From CAYLMG01 sp964464635 (GTDB taxonomy: Bacteria > Planctomycetota > Phycisphaerae > Sedimentisphaerales > Anaerobacaceae), in the NCBI GenBank assembly GCA_964464635.1, contig CAYXGT010000038.1:1-24418 (forward strand): 24,418 nt of DNA, given 5' to 3'. The position numbers and the translations under genes are program-made. A model generated the notes under the pieces. The model ran no database searches. It saw nothing but the letters and a program-made list of their open reading frames with translations, and was not told the DNA's origin. Position 1 is the stretch's first letter. Each line of letters begins with the position of its first letter. This document shows, piece by piece, positions 7,081-14,719 of this stretch.

Positions 7081-7815
7081 ATTCTAACAAAAAGATTCGA
7101 ACATATCGGCAGGTGGCTTTTCAGATGGAGAAGCTTTTTGCCTCTTGTAACGGTGGGTTTGTTTTTAGTTGCGCTGAGGGATTTTTCATACCCTTACGGC
7201 AGCCGCTATCTTGACCGTATCTGGGATAGCATATCTTTGGGCGTTGCTTTTTTAGGATTGGTTATTCGTATTATAACAGTCGGTTATGTTCCGAGGGGGA
7301 CATCGGGCAGGACGACCAGCAATCCAAAGGCCAACGTATTAAATACGACAGGGATGTATTCGATAGTCAGGCATCCTTTGTATTTTGGCAACTTTTTCAT
7401 ATGGCTGGGCATTTCAATGTTTCCCCGTTCATTGTTTTTCAGCCTGTCGGCGGTTTTATTGTTTTTTCTGTACTACGAGCGAATAATATTTGCAGAGGAG
7501 AGTTTTCTTCAGGACAAATTCGGCCTGGAGTTCAGTGAATGGGAAAAGAGAACTCCTTTGTTGATACCTCGCTTTAAGAACTGGAGCAGGCCTGAACTGA
7601 AGTTTTCGTGGAAAATGGTACTTAAAAGAGAACACTCAGGCTTCTTTGCAATAATAGCTGTATTTACCTGCCTGGAGATAGCGGCAGACTTGTTCTATTT
7701 GGGCAAATTGCAGGTTGACCGGGAGTGGATAATATTGTTTGCATCAGGTTTGATTACATATATAGTACTGGTAAGTTTTAAGAAGGCTGGCGTTCTAAAT
7801 GATGAGAACAGATAA
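7081..7815 (+). CDS. ICMT/PEMT-like membrane methyltransferase homologue, probable AUU start
   Basis: A multi-span membrane protein of the isoprenylcysteine carboxyl methyltransferase and phospholipid methyltransferase type. The hallmark RHPLYFGN (about residues 97-104) and the downstream EE...FG.EF..W..RTP block, which bind S-adenosylmethionine in this family, are present. The true substrate in bacteria is unknown; lipids or small hydrophobic molecules are likely. The reading frame is open from 7069 and encodes TKRFEHIGRWLFRWRSFLPL ahead of the TTG at 7138. The LFRWRS stretch looks like family N-terminal sequence, so the start should lie upstream; the only candidate with a ribosome binding site is ATT at 7081, giving 244 residues. 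The gene ends 55 bases before a paralogue. Conservative alternative: TTG start at 7138, 225 residues. Confidence 0.75.
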   Translation: MLTKRFEHIGRWLFRWRSFLPLVTVGLFLVALRDFSYPYGSRYLDRIWDSISLGVAFLGLVIRIITVGYVPRGTSGRTTSNPKANVLNTTGMYSIVRHPLYFGNFFIWLGISMFPRSLFFSLSAVLLFFLYYERIIFAEESFLQDKFGLEFSEWEKRTPLLIPRFKNWSRPELKFSWKMVLKREHSGFFAIIAVFTCLEIAADLFYLGKLQVDREWIILFASGLITYIVLVSFKKAGVLNDENR

Positions 7816-7870
7816 GTCTGTCACGTATCAGTGCTGGTAAACACATAAGGATTTAAATAGATAAGAAAAA

Positions 7871-8476
7871 ATGTTGGTCAGAATCGCTAAAAAACGTCTG
7901 CTTGTTTCGCGCATTTTTGGTTTATTAATTATTTTCCTTATACTGTTTACTGGTCACTCCTTTGAGCAGGGCAAGGTTGTGGATATTGTATTTGAGATGT
8001 CCGGGCTGCTTTTGCTTTCGATATGCAGTTTCGGTCGTTTATGGGCTCTTATATTCATAAGCGGCTATAAAAGTGATGTTCTTATTACGGAAGGGCCGTA
8101 TTCAATAATTCGTCATCCTCTTTATTTTTTCAGTCTCATAGGGGCATTCGGACTGGGTCTGGCGTCTGAAAATGTACTGGTGCTTGTTCTTATAGTAGTC
8201 TTTTATATTTTTTACTATCCGTTTGCTATTTTAGCGGAAGAAGAGAAGCTGACGGCGAAATTCGGACAGGACTATGTTGAATATATGAATAGGACGCCGA
8301 GACTTTTAGCGAAGTTTTCACTATACAGAGAGCCGCACTCTTATAATATCACGGTCAAAAAGCTTGTCAAAAACTTCGCTGAAGCGATGCTGTTTATCTG
8401 GGCATTTATCCTGATGCACTTTGTCGAATTGCTTCAGGATTCGGGCGTGCTGCCGGTATTCTGGCGTGTACCCTGA
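7871..8476 (+). CDS. ICMT/PEMT-like membrane methyltransferase homologue, second copy
   Basis: 201 residues, mostly hydrophobic, with membrane segments at about 14-28, 41-66, 87-98 and 102-121 and another near 170-190. It shares with its upstream neighbour the GPYSIIRHPLYF motif (about 75-86) and the AEEEKLTAKFGQDYVEYMNRTPR block (about 122-145), which form the S-adenosylmethionine site in this family. Sequence outside these motifs is quite different, so this is an old duplication or a heteromeric pair. The ATG is preceded only by an A-rich stretch. It probably shares a transcript with the upstream gene. A heptad-like tract and a 37-base repeat follow its stop codon. Substrate unknown. Confidence 0.75.
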   Translation: MLVRIAKKRLLVSRIFGLLIIFLILFTGHSFEQGKVVDIVFEMSGLLLLSICSFGRLWALIFISGYKSDVLITEGPYSIIRHPLYFFSLIGAFGLGLASENVLVLVLIVVFYIFYYPFAILAEEEKLTAKFGQDYVEYMNRTPRLLAKFSLYREPHSYNITVKKLVKNFAEAMLFIWAFILMHFVELLQDSGVLPVFWRVP

Positions 8477-8518
8477 AAGTCAAAAGAAGTAGAAAGATAT
8501 AAGTCACAAGTCAAAGGT
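8477..8518 (+). repeat. Decayed seven-base periodic tract after a stop codon
   Basis: It starts on the base after the TGA at 8474-8476. AAGTCAA is followed by units ending in AAGT at 8487-8490, 8501-8504 and 8508-8511, spaced by 14 and 7. It is more decayed than the tract at 6785 but in the same position relative to a gene end. Confidence 0.55.
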
Positions 8519-8529
8519 AAAATATTTGG

Positions 8530-8566
8530 AATTTTGAAAAATCACTCAATAGGCATTCACAAGATA
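8530..8566 (+). repeat. 37-base direct repeat, copy B
   Basis: Differs from copy A (6952-6988) at four positions. Its start is 1578 bases after that of copy A. It ends just before the tsaB stop codon on the other strand. Confidence 0.8.
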
Positions 8567-8570
8567 AGAG

Positions 8571-9308
8571 CTACTTAATACGAATATCGGGTCGGCGGAG
8601 GTATTTCGGCTGGACTGTCAGCGCATCGGCGAATTTTCCCTGCGAGGCAAGTTGATAGCCTAAAAGGTGGATATTCGATGCTTTGGGCGGCCAGTATTTT
8701 TCATCGAGGAATTTTATACCATCGGCTTCGAAATTTTCTTTATAGTAAACAAGCCCCTCACCGAGCAGCCAGATGGGTTCGCCGCGGCCGGCGAACTTTT
8801 CTGTAAACTGCTGCGGTGACATTAAACAATCGTCGAGGATTTTGCTCCAGGGAAAGACTGTGTCCATTTCCGGTTCGAATTTGTAAGCGGCGATGAAGAA
8901 CTGTCCTCTTTTTGCGTCTGTAACGGCTGCTATTTTGTCAATTTGGGTATGATTTTGTTTTATGTACCCGGTTGCATTTGCGGCTGTCGCGTCGAGGCTG
9001 TCCACGGTAACGATTTTGATTTTGTTGTTTGCGAGATAGAGGATTTTTGCGAGTGTGGCAGCGATTCTAAGGCCTGTAAAGCTGCCCGGGCCGAGCGATA
9101 TGTAAATATGGTCGATTTGAGGCGGTTTTAACTCAAAACGGCTTAACAGCCCTGAGATTGCTGGAAAAAGCTCACTGCTGTGCTTTACAGGGGTCTGGAA
9201 TGTGGTCTGGGAGAGCAGGCTGCCAGCCTGGGCGAGGGCGACAGAGCCGATTCGCCCGGAGGTCTCAACGGCGATAATTAATGGCTTTTTATTAGTAATT
9301 TTGCTCAT
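8571..9308 (-). CDS. tsaB: tRNA threonylcarbamoyladenosine biosynthesis protein TsaB
   Basis: A 245-residue member of the ASKHA fold. TsaB is the partner of TsaD in the complex that adds threonylcarbamoyl to A37 of tRNAs reading ANN codons; it acts in the cytoplasm and supports the complex rather than carrying out the transfer. Recognisable features are the N-terminal LIIAVETSGRIGSVAL strand-loop (10-25), HSSELFP at 43-49 and ISLGPGSFTGLRIA at 70-83. The length is normal or slightly long. The ATG at 9308 puts the family N-terminus right after the start; the frame stays open to a TTG at 9359, but that would add 17 residues, unlike the family, and falls in an AAGTCAA repeat. No strong ribosome binding site is visible. 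It lies divergent to the exported repeat-protein gene. Confidence 0.92.
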   Translation of the reverse strand: MSKITNKKPLIIAVETSGRIGSVALAQAGSLLSQTTFQTPVKHSSELFPAISGLLSRFELKPPQIDHIYISLGPGSFTGLRIAATLAKILYLANNKIKIVTVDSLDATAANATGYIKQNHTQIDKIAAVTDAKRGQFFIAAYKFEPEMDTVFPWSKILDDCLMSPQQFTEKFAGRGEPIWLLGEGLVYYKENFEADGIKFLDEKYWPPKASNIHLLGYQLASQGKFADALTVQPKYLRRPDIRIK

Positions 9309-9352
9309 AACAGACGGTTTTTTATGCCGATAAAACAATTTGAGACTATGCG

Positions 9353-9366
9353 AAGTCAAAAGTCAA
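9353..9366 (+). repeat. AAGTCAA heptad pair
   Basis: Two perfect tandem AAGTCAA units. The same heptad opens the tract at 8477. Confidence 0.55.
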
Positions 9367-9387
9367 AAACGTCGTAAGATATTACTA

Positions 9388-9416
9388 TTGAAACAGGAAT
9401 AAATCAAATATATCTA
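9388..9416 (+). promoter_or_regulatory. Possible promoter for the exported repeat-protein gene
   Basis: TTGAAA at 9388-9393 is followed after 17 bases by TATCTA (9411-9416), or after 15 bases by TATATC (9409-9414). Only the -35 is close to the sigma-70 consensus. It would give a very short leader before the ribosome binding site at 9429. Confidence 0.35.
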
Positions 9417-9428
9417 CGTTTTTTTGAG

Positions 9429-9434
9429 AAGGAG
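9429..9434 (+). promoter_or_regulatory. Ribosome binding site selecting the TTG start at 9442
   Basis: AAGGAG lies seven bases before TTG 9442 but overlaps the region after TTG 9424 and is one base from GTG 9436, so 9442 is the best start. Confidence 0.6.
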
Positions 9435-9441
9435 CGTGGTT

Positions 9442-10548
9442 TTGAAAGAGGTGAGAATTTTGAGTAAGTTTTTATTGGCGGCGGCGTTACTGTTTCTGCT
9501 TTTTTGTCCGGATATTGCTTTTAGCGAGTCTATGGCGTTTGACAGCAGCGTATATGGCATCGAGATAGGCGGAATCGGCAAAAGAGAGTCTATACGCAGC
9601 GTGGCGAGCGAGCTTCTTGAGGTTGGCATAGAAGAGTATAAGCGGTCTTTATTCGGTTCAGCGGAAGAGAGCCTTCTTAAAGCAAAGGAATATAAGAGTT
9701 ATCTTAGCGGCCAGGAACGAAGCCATCTGAACAGGTATCTGAAAAGCGCATCGGAAGCAGCGGTCAGGCGTAAAGGCGTTTTGGAACATATAAGAGCCGC
9801 CGATAAACTGGTCAGAGAAGGAAAGATAATAAGAGCCAGGGCTCATCTTAAGGAGATAAAAGGCAGCGAGCTGCTGACCGAAAGGGAAAAGACGTTTATA
9901 AAAGAAGCACTTAAGAAGATAAACCAGTGGCTTGCCGAATATCAAAAGCAGACCGAGGAGCTTTATAGCCGCAGTGTTGAGCTTTATGATACCGGCCAGC
10001 TCGAGAATGCCCGTGCCGGTTTTATCAAGGTCGCCCGCAGCGGGCTTTTGGCCAAGCTGGAAGGTGAGACTCCGGAAGATTATATTCATAAGATAGATTT
10101 GCTTGTGGGTAAAAGTGATGGGGCTTTTAGCAGAGTAACCGATGTTGAATTGTTTGAGAGACAAAGCGAACTCCAAAGCGGTTTGACCGTTAAAGAGGGT
10201 TTGCTCGGCGGCAGGGCGGAGTCAAGAATAAAAGGATTTCAGCGGCCTGAAGAAGCTTATATGGAGGCCATAAGCCGGAAAAGAAAACTCGTCGAAGGTT
10301 ATACAAGAGCGGTGGTGACAGATTCTATGACCAAGGCCAAGGATTACCTGGATATAGGCAAGTTTTACAAGGCCCAGCAAGAGATAGAGTACGCTCAAAA
10401 GACTCTGGAGGAGAACCGGTTGTATCTGGGAGATGATGTTTTTATGCAGTACAATTCCCAGTTGTTAAAACTTGAGCAGCAGATAACGGAGGGGAGAAAA
10501 AAATGGCTGGGCGGCTTTAATGGTGACAGGTCACTTGAATTACAATAG
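9442..10548 (+). CDS. Exported helical-repeat protein, stand-alone paralogue of the secretin N-domain
   Basis: 368 residues from TTG 9442. A basic start and hydrophobic core (LSKFLLAAALLFLLFCPDIAFS) form a signal peptide. The rest is almost entirely helical, with TPR-like pairs (EYKRSLFGSAEESLLKAKEY, ARAHLKEIKGSELLTEREKTFI) and probable coiled coil. From about residue 55 to the end it is collinear with residues about 45-350 of the secretin encoded next: both have a YLS segment, an xADKLVxEGxxxxAR segment, RSVE.Y..G.LE.AR.GF, G..PEDYI.KID and a K......L closing helix ending in Trp. It has no secretin domain. It is probably a periplasmic subunit or a duplicated N-domain; partner choice is inference. 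The TTG-AAA start context is also shared with the secretin gene. Confidence 0.75.
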   Translation: MKEVRILSKFLLAAALLFLLFCPDIAFSESMAFDSSVYGIEIGGIGKRESIRSVASELLEVGIEEYKRSLFGSAEESLLKAKEYKSYLSGQERSHLNRYLKSASEAAVRRKGVLEHIRAADKLVREGKIIRARAHLKEIKGSELLTEREKTFIKEALKKINQWLAEYQKQTEELYSRSVELYDTGQLENARAGFIKVARSGLLAKLEGETPEDYIHKIDLLVGKSDGAFSRVTDVELFERQSELQSGLTVKEGLLGGRAESRIKGFQRPEEAYMEAISRKRKLVEGYTRAVVTDSMTKAKDYLDIGKFYKAQQEIEYAQKTLEENRLYLGDDVFMQYNSQLLKLEQQITEGRKKWLGGFNGDRSLELQ

Positions 10549-11064
10549 TGCCGTTACAGCGGATTTTTTGAGCTGGTTTTTAGGGTGATGATTTTTTAAG
10601 TTTTGTCATAGTCTTTCTTTTTTTATCTTCAGCAGTATCCTCGATTTCAAATCTGTTGTTATTTTCAAGTTCATCTATACGATGTAATTGTGTGTTTGAT
10701 AATCAGGTCTTTGGAAATCTTCAAATTCTGTATTGATGGAAGTATTTTACCCGGTAAAAAGCACTGTTTTGCGTGTGCCGGTTTGTATTGTATTTTTTTA
10801 TTTGAGAGCGCTGAAAAATGCATTTTTTGGTATCAACATAGCCTATTTTGGCCTGAAAAAAAGTTTTTTTTAAGTCAGAGTTTTCCTATTTTAACATCGT
10901 AGTTTTTTAATATTATCGGGCAGTTGTGCATAAACCAATTTTTTGCTTGCAAGAAGGGCAATTTCTTAGTAAACTGCACAATCATAGGCGTCCCATCTTG
11001 AAGCTGAGGGTATTTTATGTGTTAATTTAAGTAAAGTTCACCTATTTTAGGCAGGAGGTTGATT
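10549..11064. other. Long non-coding leader region before the secretin gene
   Basis: 516 bases, very A/T-rich, with no credible gene (a short open frame at 10690-10902 shows no ribosome binding site or family features). It contains A/T homopolymer runs near 10855-10870 and short complementary pieces TTGTGCA (10925-10931) and TGCACAA (10975-10981). I found no promoter with good boxes and spacing. The length suggests independent transcription of the secretin gene, perhaps with a regulated leader. Confidence 0.5.
11053..11058 (+). promoter_or_regulatory. Ribosome binding site for the secretin gene
   Basis: AGGAGG is directly followed by TTG at 11059 (too close) and, six bases on, by TTG at 11065, which is the preferred start. 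Confidence 0.65.
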
Positions 11065-14000
11065 TTGAAAAGGTCACGATATTCCATTAAACCGGTCGGA
11101 AAAATGTCCCTGTTAATCCTGTTGGCTTTTTTTCTGTTGTTTTCAGTTCCGGCTTTCTGTCAGCCTGGAGAGTCTGAGGGTTCTTCGACAGAATTAGATA
11201 AGCAGAAAACAGCACAAAACCTGGCCGAATATTTTATGCAGGCGGGACTTGAAGACTATCGTCAGGGCTATTATGAAAAGGCCGAAGAGACATTTCTCAA
11301 GGCGGCGGAGTACCGTCAATATCTCAGCGCGGACTCTCAGAGACGGCTGGATGAGTTACTTAAGATGTCACGTACAGCCAGGAGTGAGCGAGAGCGGATT
11401 CTCGGGATAATTCGGGAGGCAGACAAGCTTGTCACTGAAGGCAATCTTGTCGATGCGCGAGCGAACCTCGAAAGGGTACGATACAGTGAGTTTATGACGG
11501 TCGAGGAGCGCAACCTCATAGCAGAAGGCATCAAGAGCATCGATGCCCAGATAATTGACAGGCGAAAAGAAATTGCTCAGATTTTTAACCGCAGCGTGGA
11601 GTACTATCGTGCCGGCCGGCTCGAGATAGCGAGGGAAGGATTCAAGAGGATTGCTGGCAATAAATTATTGGTTCCGCCCGAAGGCCAAAGGCCGGAGGAC
11701 TATATTGCCAAGATAGACGAGGCTCTGGCTAAAAAAGAAGGAACACTGCCGATAGAGAGAATCGAGCAAATAGACCGCACTGGTGAAGATTTGTCAGATT
11801 TTATGCGTAATATCGATGTTGAAAGCGGAGACCAGAGAGTTGGAGTGGAGACGGAAAGCTATATCGAAACGGTTAACCAAAAGGTTAGCATTATACGCGG
11901 CCACACTAAAGCGGTTATTAACGATGTTAACGATAAGGCAATGAAATACATAGACAACAATGAGTTTGATATGGCCCGGACCGAGATTGAAAAGGGGCAA
12001 AGGATTATCAACGAAAATCAGTTCCACCTCGGTAAAGAGATTTATAAGGAATATAATGATAAGCTTAACGCATTAAGCGAGATGATTAAAAACAGACAAC
12101 AGGACTGGGAGATAAATATTGCCGAACAGCGTGGTATAGAAGCTGCAGAGGCACAGAGGGAATTTCGTGAAAGGATGGCGGAGGAAAGAAAGGCCACTGT
12201 AAAAGAGTTATTGGAAACGGCAAAGATGTATCAGGACCAGCAGCGATACGAAGAGGCCCTTGGTCAGCTTGATAGTCTTCTTGTCGTTGACCGGTTGAAT
12301 GATGAGGCGCTGCGGATGAAGCAGATGCTGGAAGATATGATAAGCTTGCGCAAGCAGCTTGAAGTGCAGAGAGAATCCGAAAGAGAGAGAGTAGGTACTC
12401 TACTCTCGGCGGATGAAACGAGTATTCCTTATAGAGATGAGATTACATATCCTAAAGTCTGGGCGGAAATTCTTGAAAAGCCCCATCGTAAGCCTGAAGG
12501 TCCTATTGGTCAGGACCCTGCCAATGAGGCAACTTATGAACAATTAGATAAAACGGTTGATTTGCCGACTCTGTATCCTGAGATGACACTGGAGGCGGCG
12601 ATAGGAGAATTACGTAATTCGGTTTACCCGCCTTTGAAGATATTTGTTAATTGGAGTGATTTGGAAAGTGCCGGTATTGATAGATTCAGCGGTATAAATA
12701 TGGATGCAATAACGGGCGTTCCATTGAAAGCGGTGCTGAAGCTTTTGCTTGAAGCAGTTTCTCCTTTCGGCACAAGAGTCAGTTATATAGTGGACAATGG
12801 AGTTGTAACGATAGCGACTGAGGATTCACTTCCGCTTGAGCTTATACCTTTGATTTATGATGTTACCGACCTCGTAGGCCAACCTGCGGATTATATTGCT
12901 ACTGGTGCAGGCGGCGGCTACGGCGGCGGCGGTTACGGCCAGGGCGGCGGCGGTTACGGCCAGGGCGGCGGCGGTTATGGCGGCACCAGCGGCGGTTATG
13001 GCGGCGGCAGTTATGGTGGCGGCGGCTACGGCGGCGGCGGCATTGGCGGCTACGGCGGCGGCGGCATGGGTGGCGGCGGTTATGGCGGCGGCGGTATGGG
13101 CGGCGGTGGCTATGGCGGTGGCGGTATGGGCGGCGGTGGCTATGGTGGCGGCGGCTACGGCGGCGGCGGCTACGGCGGCGGCGGCATGGGCGGCGGCTAC
13201 GGCGGCGGCCAGATGATAGATACCCCAGCTGCCAGACAATACAGGATGAACCTTCTGCGACAACTTATTCAGCAGACAATTGCCCCGGACGCCTGGCAGC
13301 CGATACAGCAGATGCAGTTAGGTGTTGGGACTGGAGCACAACAAGCCGGTCCTGCAGGTTTAGGTGAGGAGGTGCAATATGAGCCGGGAAATGGAACAAT
13401 AGAGTTCTACCAGAATAAGTATATGGTAGTCAGACATACTCTTGAGGTTCACAGACAGATTGAAGAGCTTCTTAATCAGATGCGCAAATCCCTCGGAGAG
13501 CAGGTTTCAATAGAAGCGATGTTCCTTGTTGTCGGCGAGAACTTTCTTGAAGATATCGGTCTCGATTTGGACATTATATATGACCCGGGTGAGAAGCTGA
13601 AAGACAGGATAGAAATTGACCAAGGTTCTTATAATTGGGCAGCACCTAGTGCGACCAAGGTTCCGGGCAGTTTTGCGGCATCAGCCATTGCGGCTGTGAT
13701 AACCGGTGGTTATGGCGATGTATTTCTTGATGATTTACAGGTTAATTTTGTAATAAGGGCGACGCAGGCTCATAGAGATTCGAAGATATTAACTGCACCG
13801 AAGGTAACGGTCCTGAGCGGGGAGACGGCTTCTCTTGAGGTTCAGACGGAAACCGTATATGCACTTCCGCCTGATGTAGGCGCAACGTCCTATGGCGGTG
13901 GTTATGGCGGTGGTTATACCGGTACAAGTCAGATATCGCAGAATTTTAGTTCGATATTTACCGGTCCGACTATGACCGTTACTCCGATTATTACGCGGGA

Positions 14001-14397
14001 TAAAAAGCATGTTCTTCTGAATATTACAACTCAGCTTCAGGACCTGCTTGGCTTTGAGACATACTCCGTTGAGGTGCCTTTGGGTACCGATGGCGGGGAG
14101 GTTTCAGTGCAGGAGTATACTGTAGATTTGCCGAAGACGGAGTGGTCGAGTGTACAGACACGAGTAAGTGTTCCTGATGGCGGCACATTGCTTCTGGGCG
14201 GTTTGAAGATAACAGCAGAAGAAGAAACCGAAGTGGGCGTTCCTGTTCTGAGCAAGATACCGGTGATAGGCAGGGCATTCAGTAATCGAAGCAAGGTAAA
14301 GGATAATAAGATACTGCTGATATTAGTGAAGCCTACTATAATTTTGCAGGTAGAAAAAGACGAGGAAGCAATAGCTGCGACAGAAATTGCTTTCTGA
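11065..14397 (+). CDS. Secretin-family outer-membrane channel protein with helical N-domain and Gly-rich insertion
   Basis: About 1110 residues from TTG 11065. Order: signal peptide (about 12-33, LLILLAFFLLFSVPAF); an all-helical TPR/coiled-coil region to about 470, its first part paralogous to the preceding gene product; an STN/secretin N0-like domain at about 500-590 (TLEAAIGELRN... VPLKAVLKLLLEAV); a Gly/Tyr/Met-rich stretch at about 613-718; then the secretin domain at about 770-1098, with QVSIEAMFLVVGE, a SKILTAPKVTVLSGE block and the hallmark VGVPVLSKIPVIGRAF followed by ILLILVKPTI. Secretins form the outer-membrane gate of type II and III secretion and type IV pili. No inner-membrane or ATPase partner is nearby, so the system it serves is unknown. 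The family call is firm. Confidence 0.92.
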   Translation: MKRSRYSIKPVGKMSLLILLAFFLLFSVPAFCQPGESEGSSTELDKQKTAQNLAEYFMQAGLEDYRQGYYEKAEETFLKAAEYRQYLSADSQRRLDELLKMSRTARSERERILGIIREADKLVTEGNLVDARANLERVRYSEFMTVEERNLIAEGIKSIDAQIIDRRKEIAQIFNRSVEYYRAGRLEIAREGFKRIAGNKLLVPPEGQRPEDYIAKIDEALAKKEGTLPIERIEQIDRTGEDLSDFMRNIDVESGDQRVGVETESYIETVNQKVSIIRGHTKAVINDVNDKAMKYIDNNEFDMARTEIEKGQRIINENQFHLGKEIYKEYNDKLNALSEMIKNRQQDWEINIAEQRGIEAAEAQREFRERMAEERKATVKELLETAKMYQDQQRYEEALGQLDSLLVVDRLNDEALRMKQMLEDMISLRKQLEVQRESERERVGTLLSADETSIPYRDEITYPKVWAEILEKPHRKPEGPIGQDPANEATYEQLDKTVDLPTLYPEMTLEAAIGELRNSVYPPLKIFVNWSDLESAGIDRFSGINMDAITGVPLKAVLKLLLEAVSPFGTRVSYIVDNGVVTIATEDSLPLELIPLIYDVTDLVGQPADYIATGAGGGYGGGGYGQGGGGYGQGGGGYGGTSGGYGGGSYGGGGYGGGGIGGYGGGGMGGGGYGGGGMGGGGYGGGGMGGGGYGGGGYGGGGYGGGGMGGGYGGGQMIDTPAARQYRMNLLRQLIQQTIAPDAWQPIQQMQLGVGTGAQQAGPAGLGEEVQYEPGNGTIEFYQNKYMVVRHTLEVHRQIEELLNQMRKSLGEQVSIEAMFLVVGENFLEDIGLDLDIIYDPGEKLKDRIEIDQGSYNWAAPSATKVPGSFAASAIAAVITGGYGDVFLDDLQVNFVIRATQAHRDSKILTAPKVTVLSGETASLEVQTETVYALPPDVGATSYGGGYGGGYTGTSQISQNFSSIFTGPTMTVTPIITRDKKHVLLNITTQLQDLLGFETYSVEVPLGTDGGEVSVQEYTVDLPKTEWSSVQTRVSVPDGGTLLLGGLKITAEEETEVGVPVLSKIPVIGRAFSNRSKVKDNKILLILVKPTIILQVEKDEEAIAATEIAF
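12905..13215 (+). repeat. GGC-rich coding repeat for Gly/Tyr/Met-rich segment
   Basis: About 310 bases of imperfect tandem repeats, mainly GGC-GGC-GGY with TAY or ATG every few codons. Sub-repeats of about 21 bases (around 12931-12978) and 30 bases (around 13060-13150) are visible. It stays in frame. Open frames in the other registers encode Ala-rich shadows, which follow from the GGC/GCC composition. Confidence 0.85.
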
Positions 14398-14580
14398 AAG
14401 TAGAAAGAAGCTCAATACACAAAGCTCAGCGGTTGTAAAAAGGGCAACTGTGTTGAGTTGTAAGCATAAATAAGTCGGTTTTTTATATTTAGTTGACTTT
14501 TCCTTATAACCTGATGTGCTATTAAGGGCAGGTGAGGGCCTCTATAGTCTCATTAACTAAGTGTCCATTGTATAATTTGC

Positions 14581-14608
14581 TTGTATAAAAGTACTAATGT
14601 CTTATAAT
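14581..14608 (+). promoter_or_regulatory. Candidate promoter for the giant protease gene
   Basis: A perfect TATAAT at 14603-14608 has TTGTAT 16 bases upstream (14581-14586). A second TATAAT occurs at 14571-14576 without a good -35. The -35 match is partial, so only the -10 is convincing. Confidence 0.4.
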
Positions 14609-14619
14609 GGTACATAGGT

Positions 14620-14647
14620 GGTTATTTAAGTTAGGTTATTTAGGTTA
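14620..14647 (+). repeat. 14-base tandem repeat in the leader
   Basis: Two adjacent copies, GGTTATTTAAGTTA and GGTTATTTAGGTTA, with one difference, lie between the candidate promoter and the start codon. Confidence 0.6.
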
Positions 14648-14708
14648 AGTAGTCACCTTATGGGCTTTTTTGGACGATAATTGGGCTAAGAAGTGTTTAA
14701 ATCTTTAT

Positions 14709-14712
14709 GGAG
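14709..14712 (+). promoter_or_regulatory. Ribosome binding site selecting the ATG at 14720
   Basis: GGAG ends seven bases before ATG 14720. The upstream in-frame GTG at 14693 would put nine extra residues in front of a normal signal peptide. Confidence 0.65.
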
Positions 14713-14719
14713 CAGAATA

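Larger units (their letters stand above)
14398..14719. other. Non-coding leader region before the giant protease gene
   Basis: 322 bases without a gene. The first 25 bases resemble the tract behind the second methyltransferase-like gene (GAAAGTAGAAAGAAG against GAAAGTCAAAAGAAG). A nested inverted repeat follows: outer CTCAA-TA-CACA (14411-14421) with TGTGTTGAG (14449-14457), inner GTTG (14432-14435) with CAAC (14445-14448). Further on are a candidate promoter and a 14-base tandem repeat (listed separately). Confidence 0.5.

Noticed and set aside
9309..9359. Longer tsaB form starting at TTG 9359
   Set aside because: It would put 17 residues before the conserved N-terminal strand and its start lies in an AAGTCAA repeat; ATG 9308 fits the family.
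10690..10902. 70-codon frame between the exported repeat protein and the secretin
   Set aside because: No ribosome binding site, Phe/Cys-rich composition typical of translated A/T-rich DNA, and no recognised motif.
12826..13263. Ala-rich open frames on both strands over the Gly-rich part of the secretin gene
   Set aside because: They are other-frame readings of GGC/GCC repeats inside a gene with clear secretin domains on both sides.
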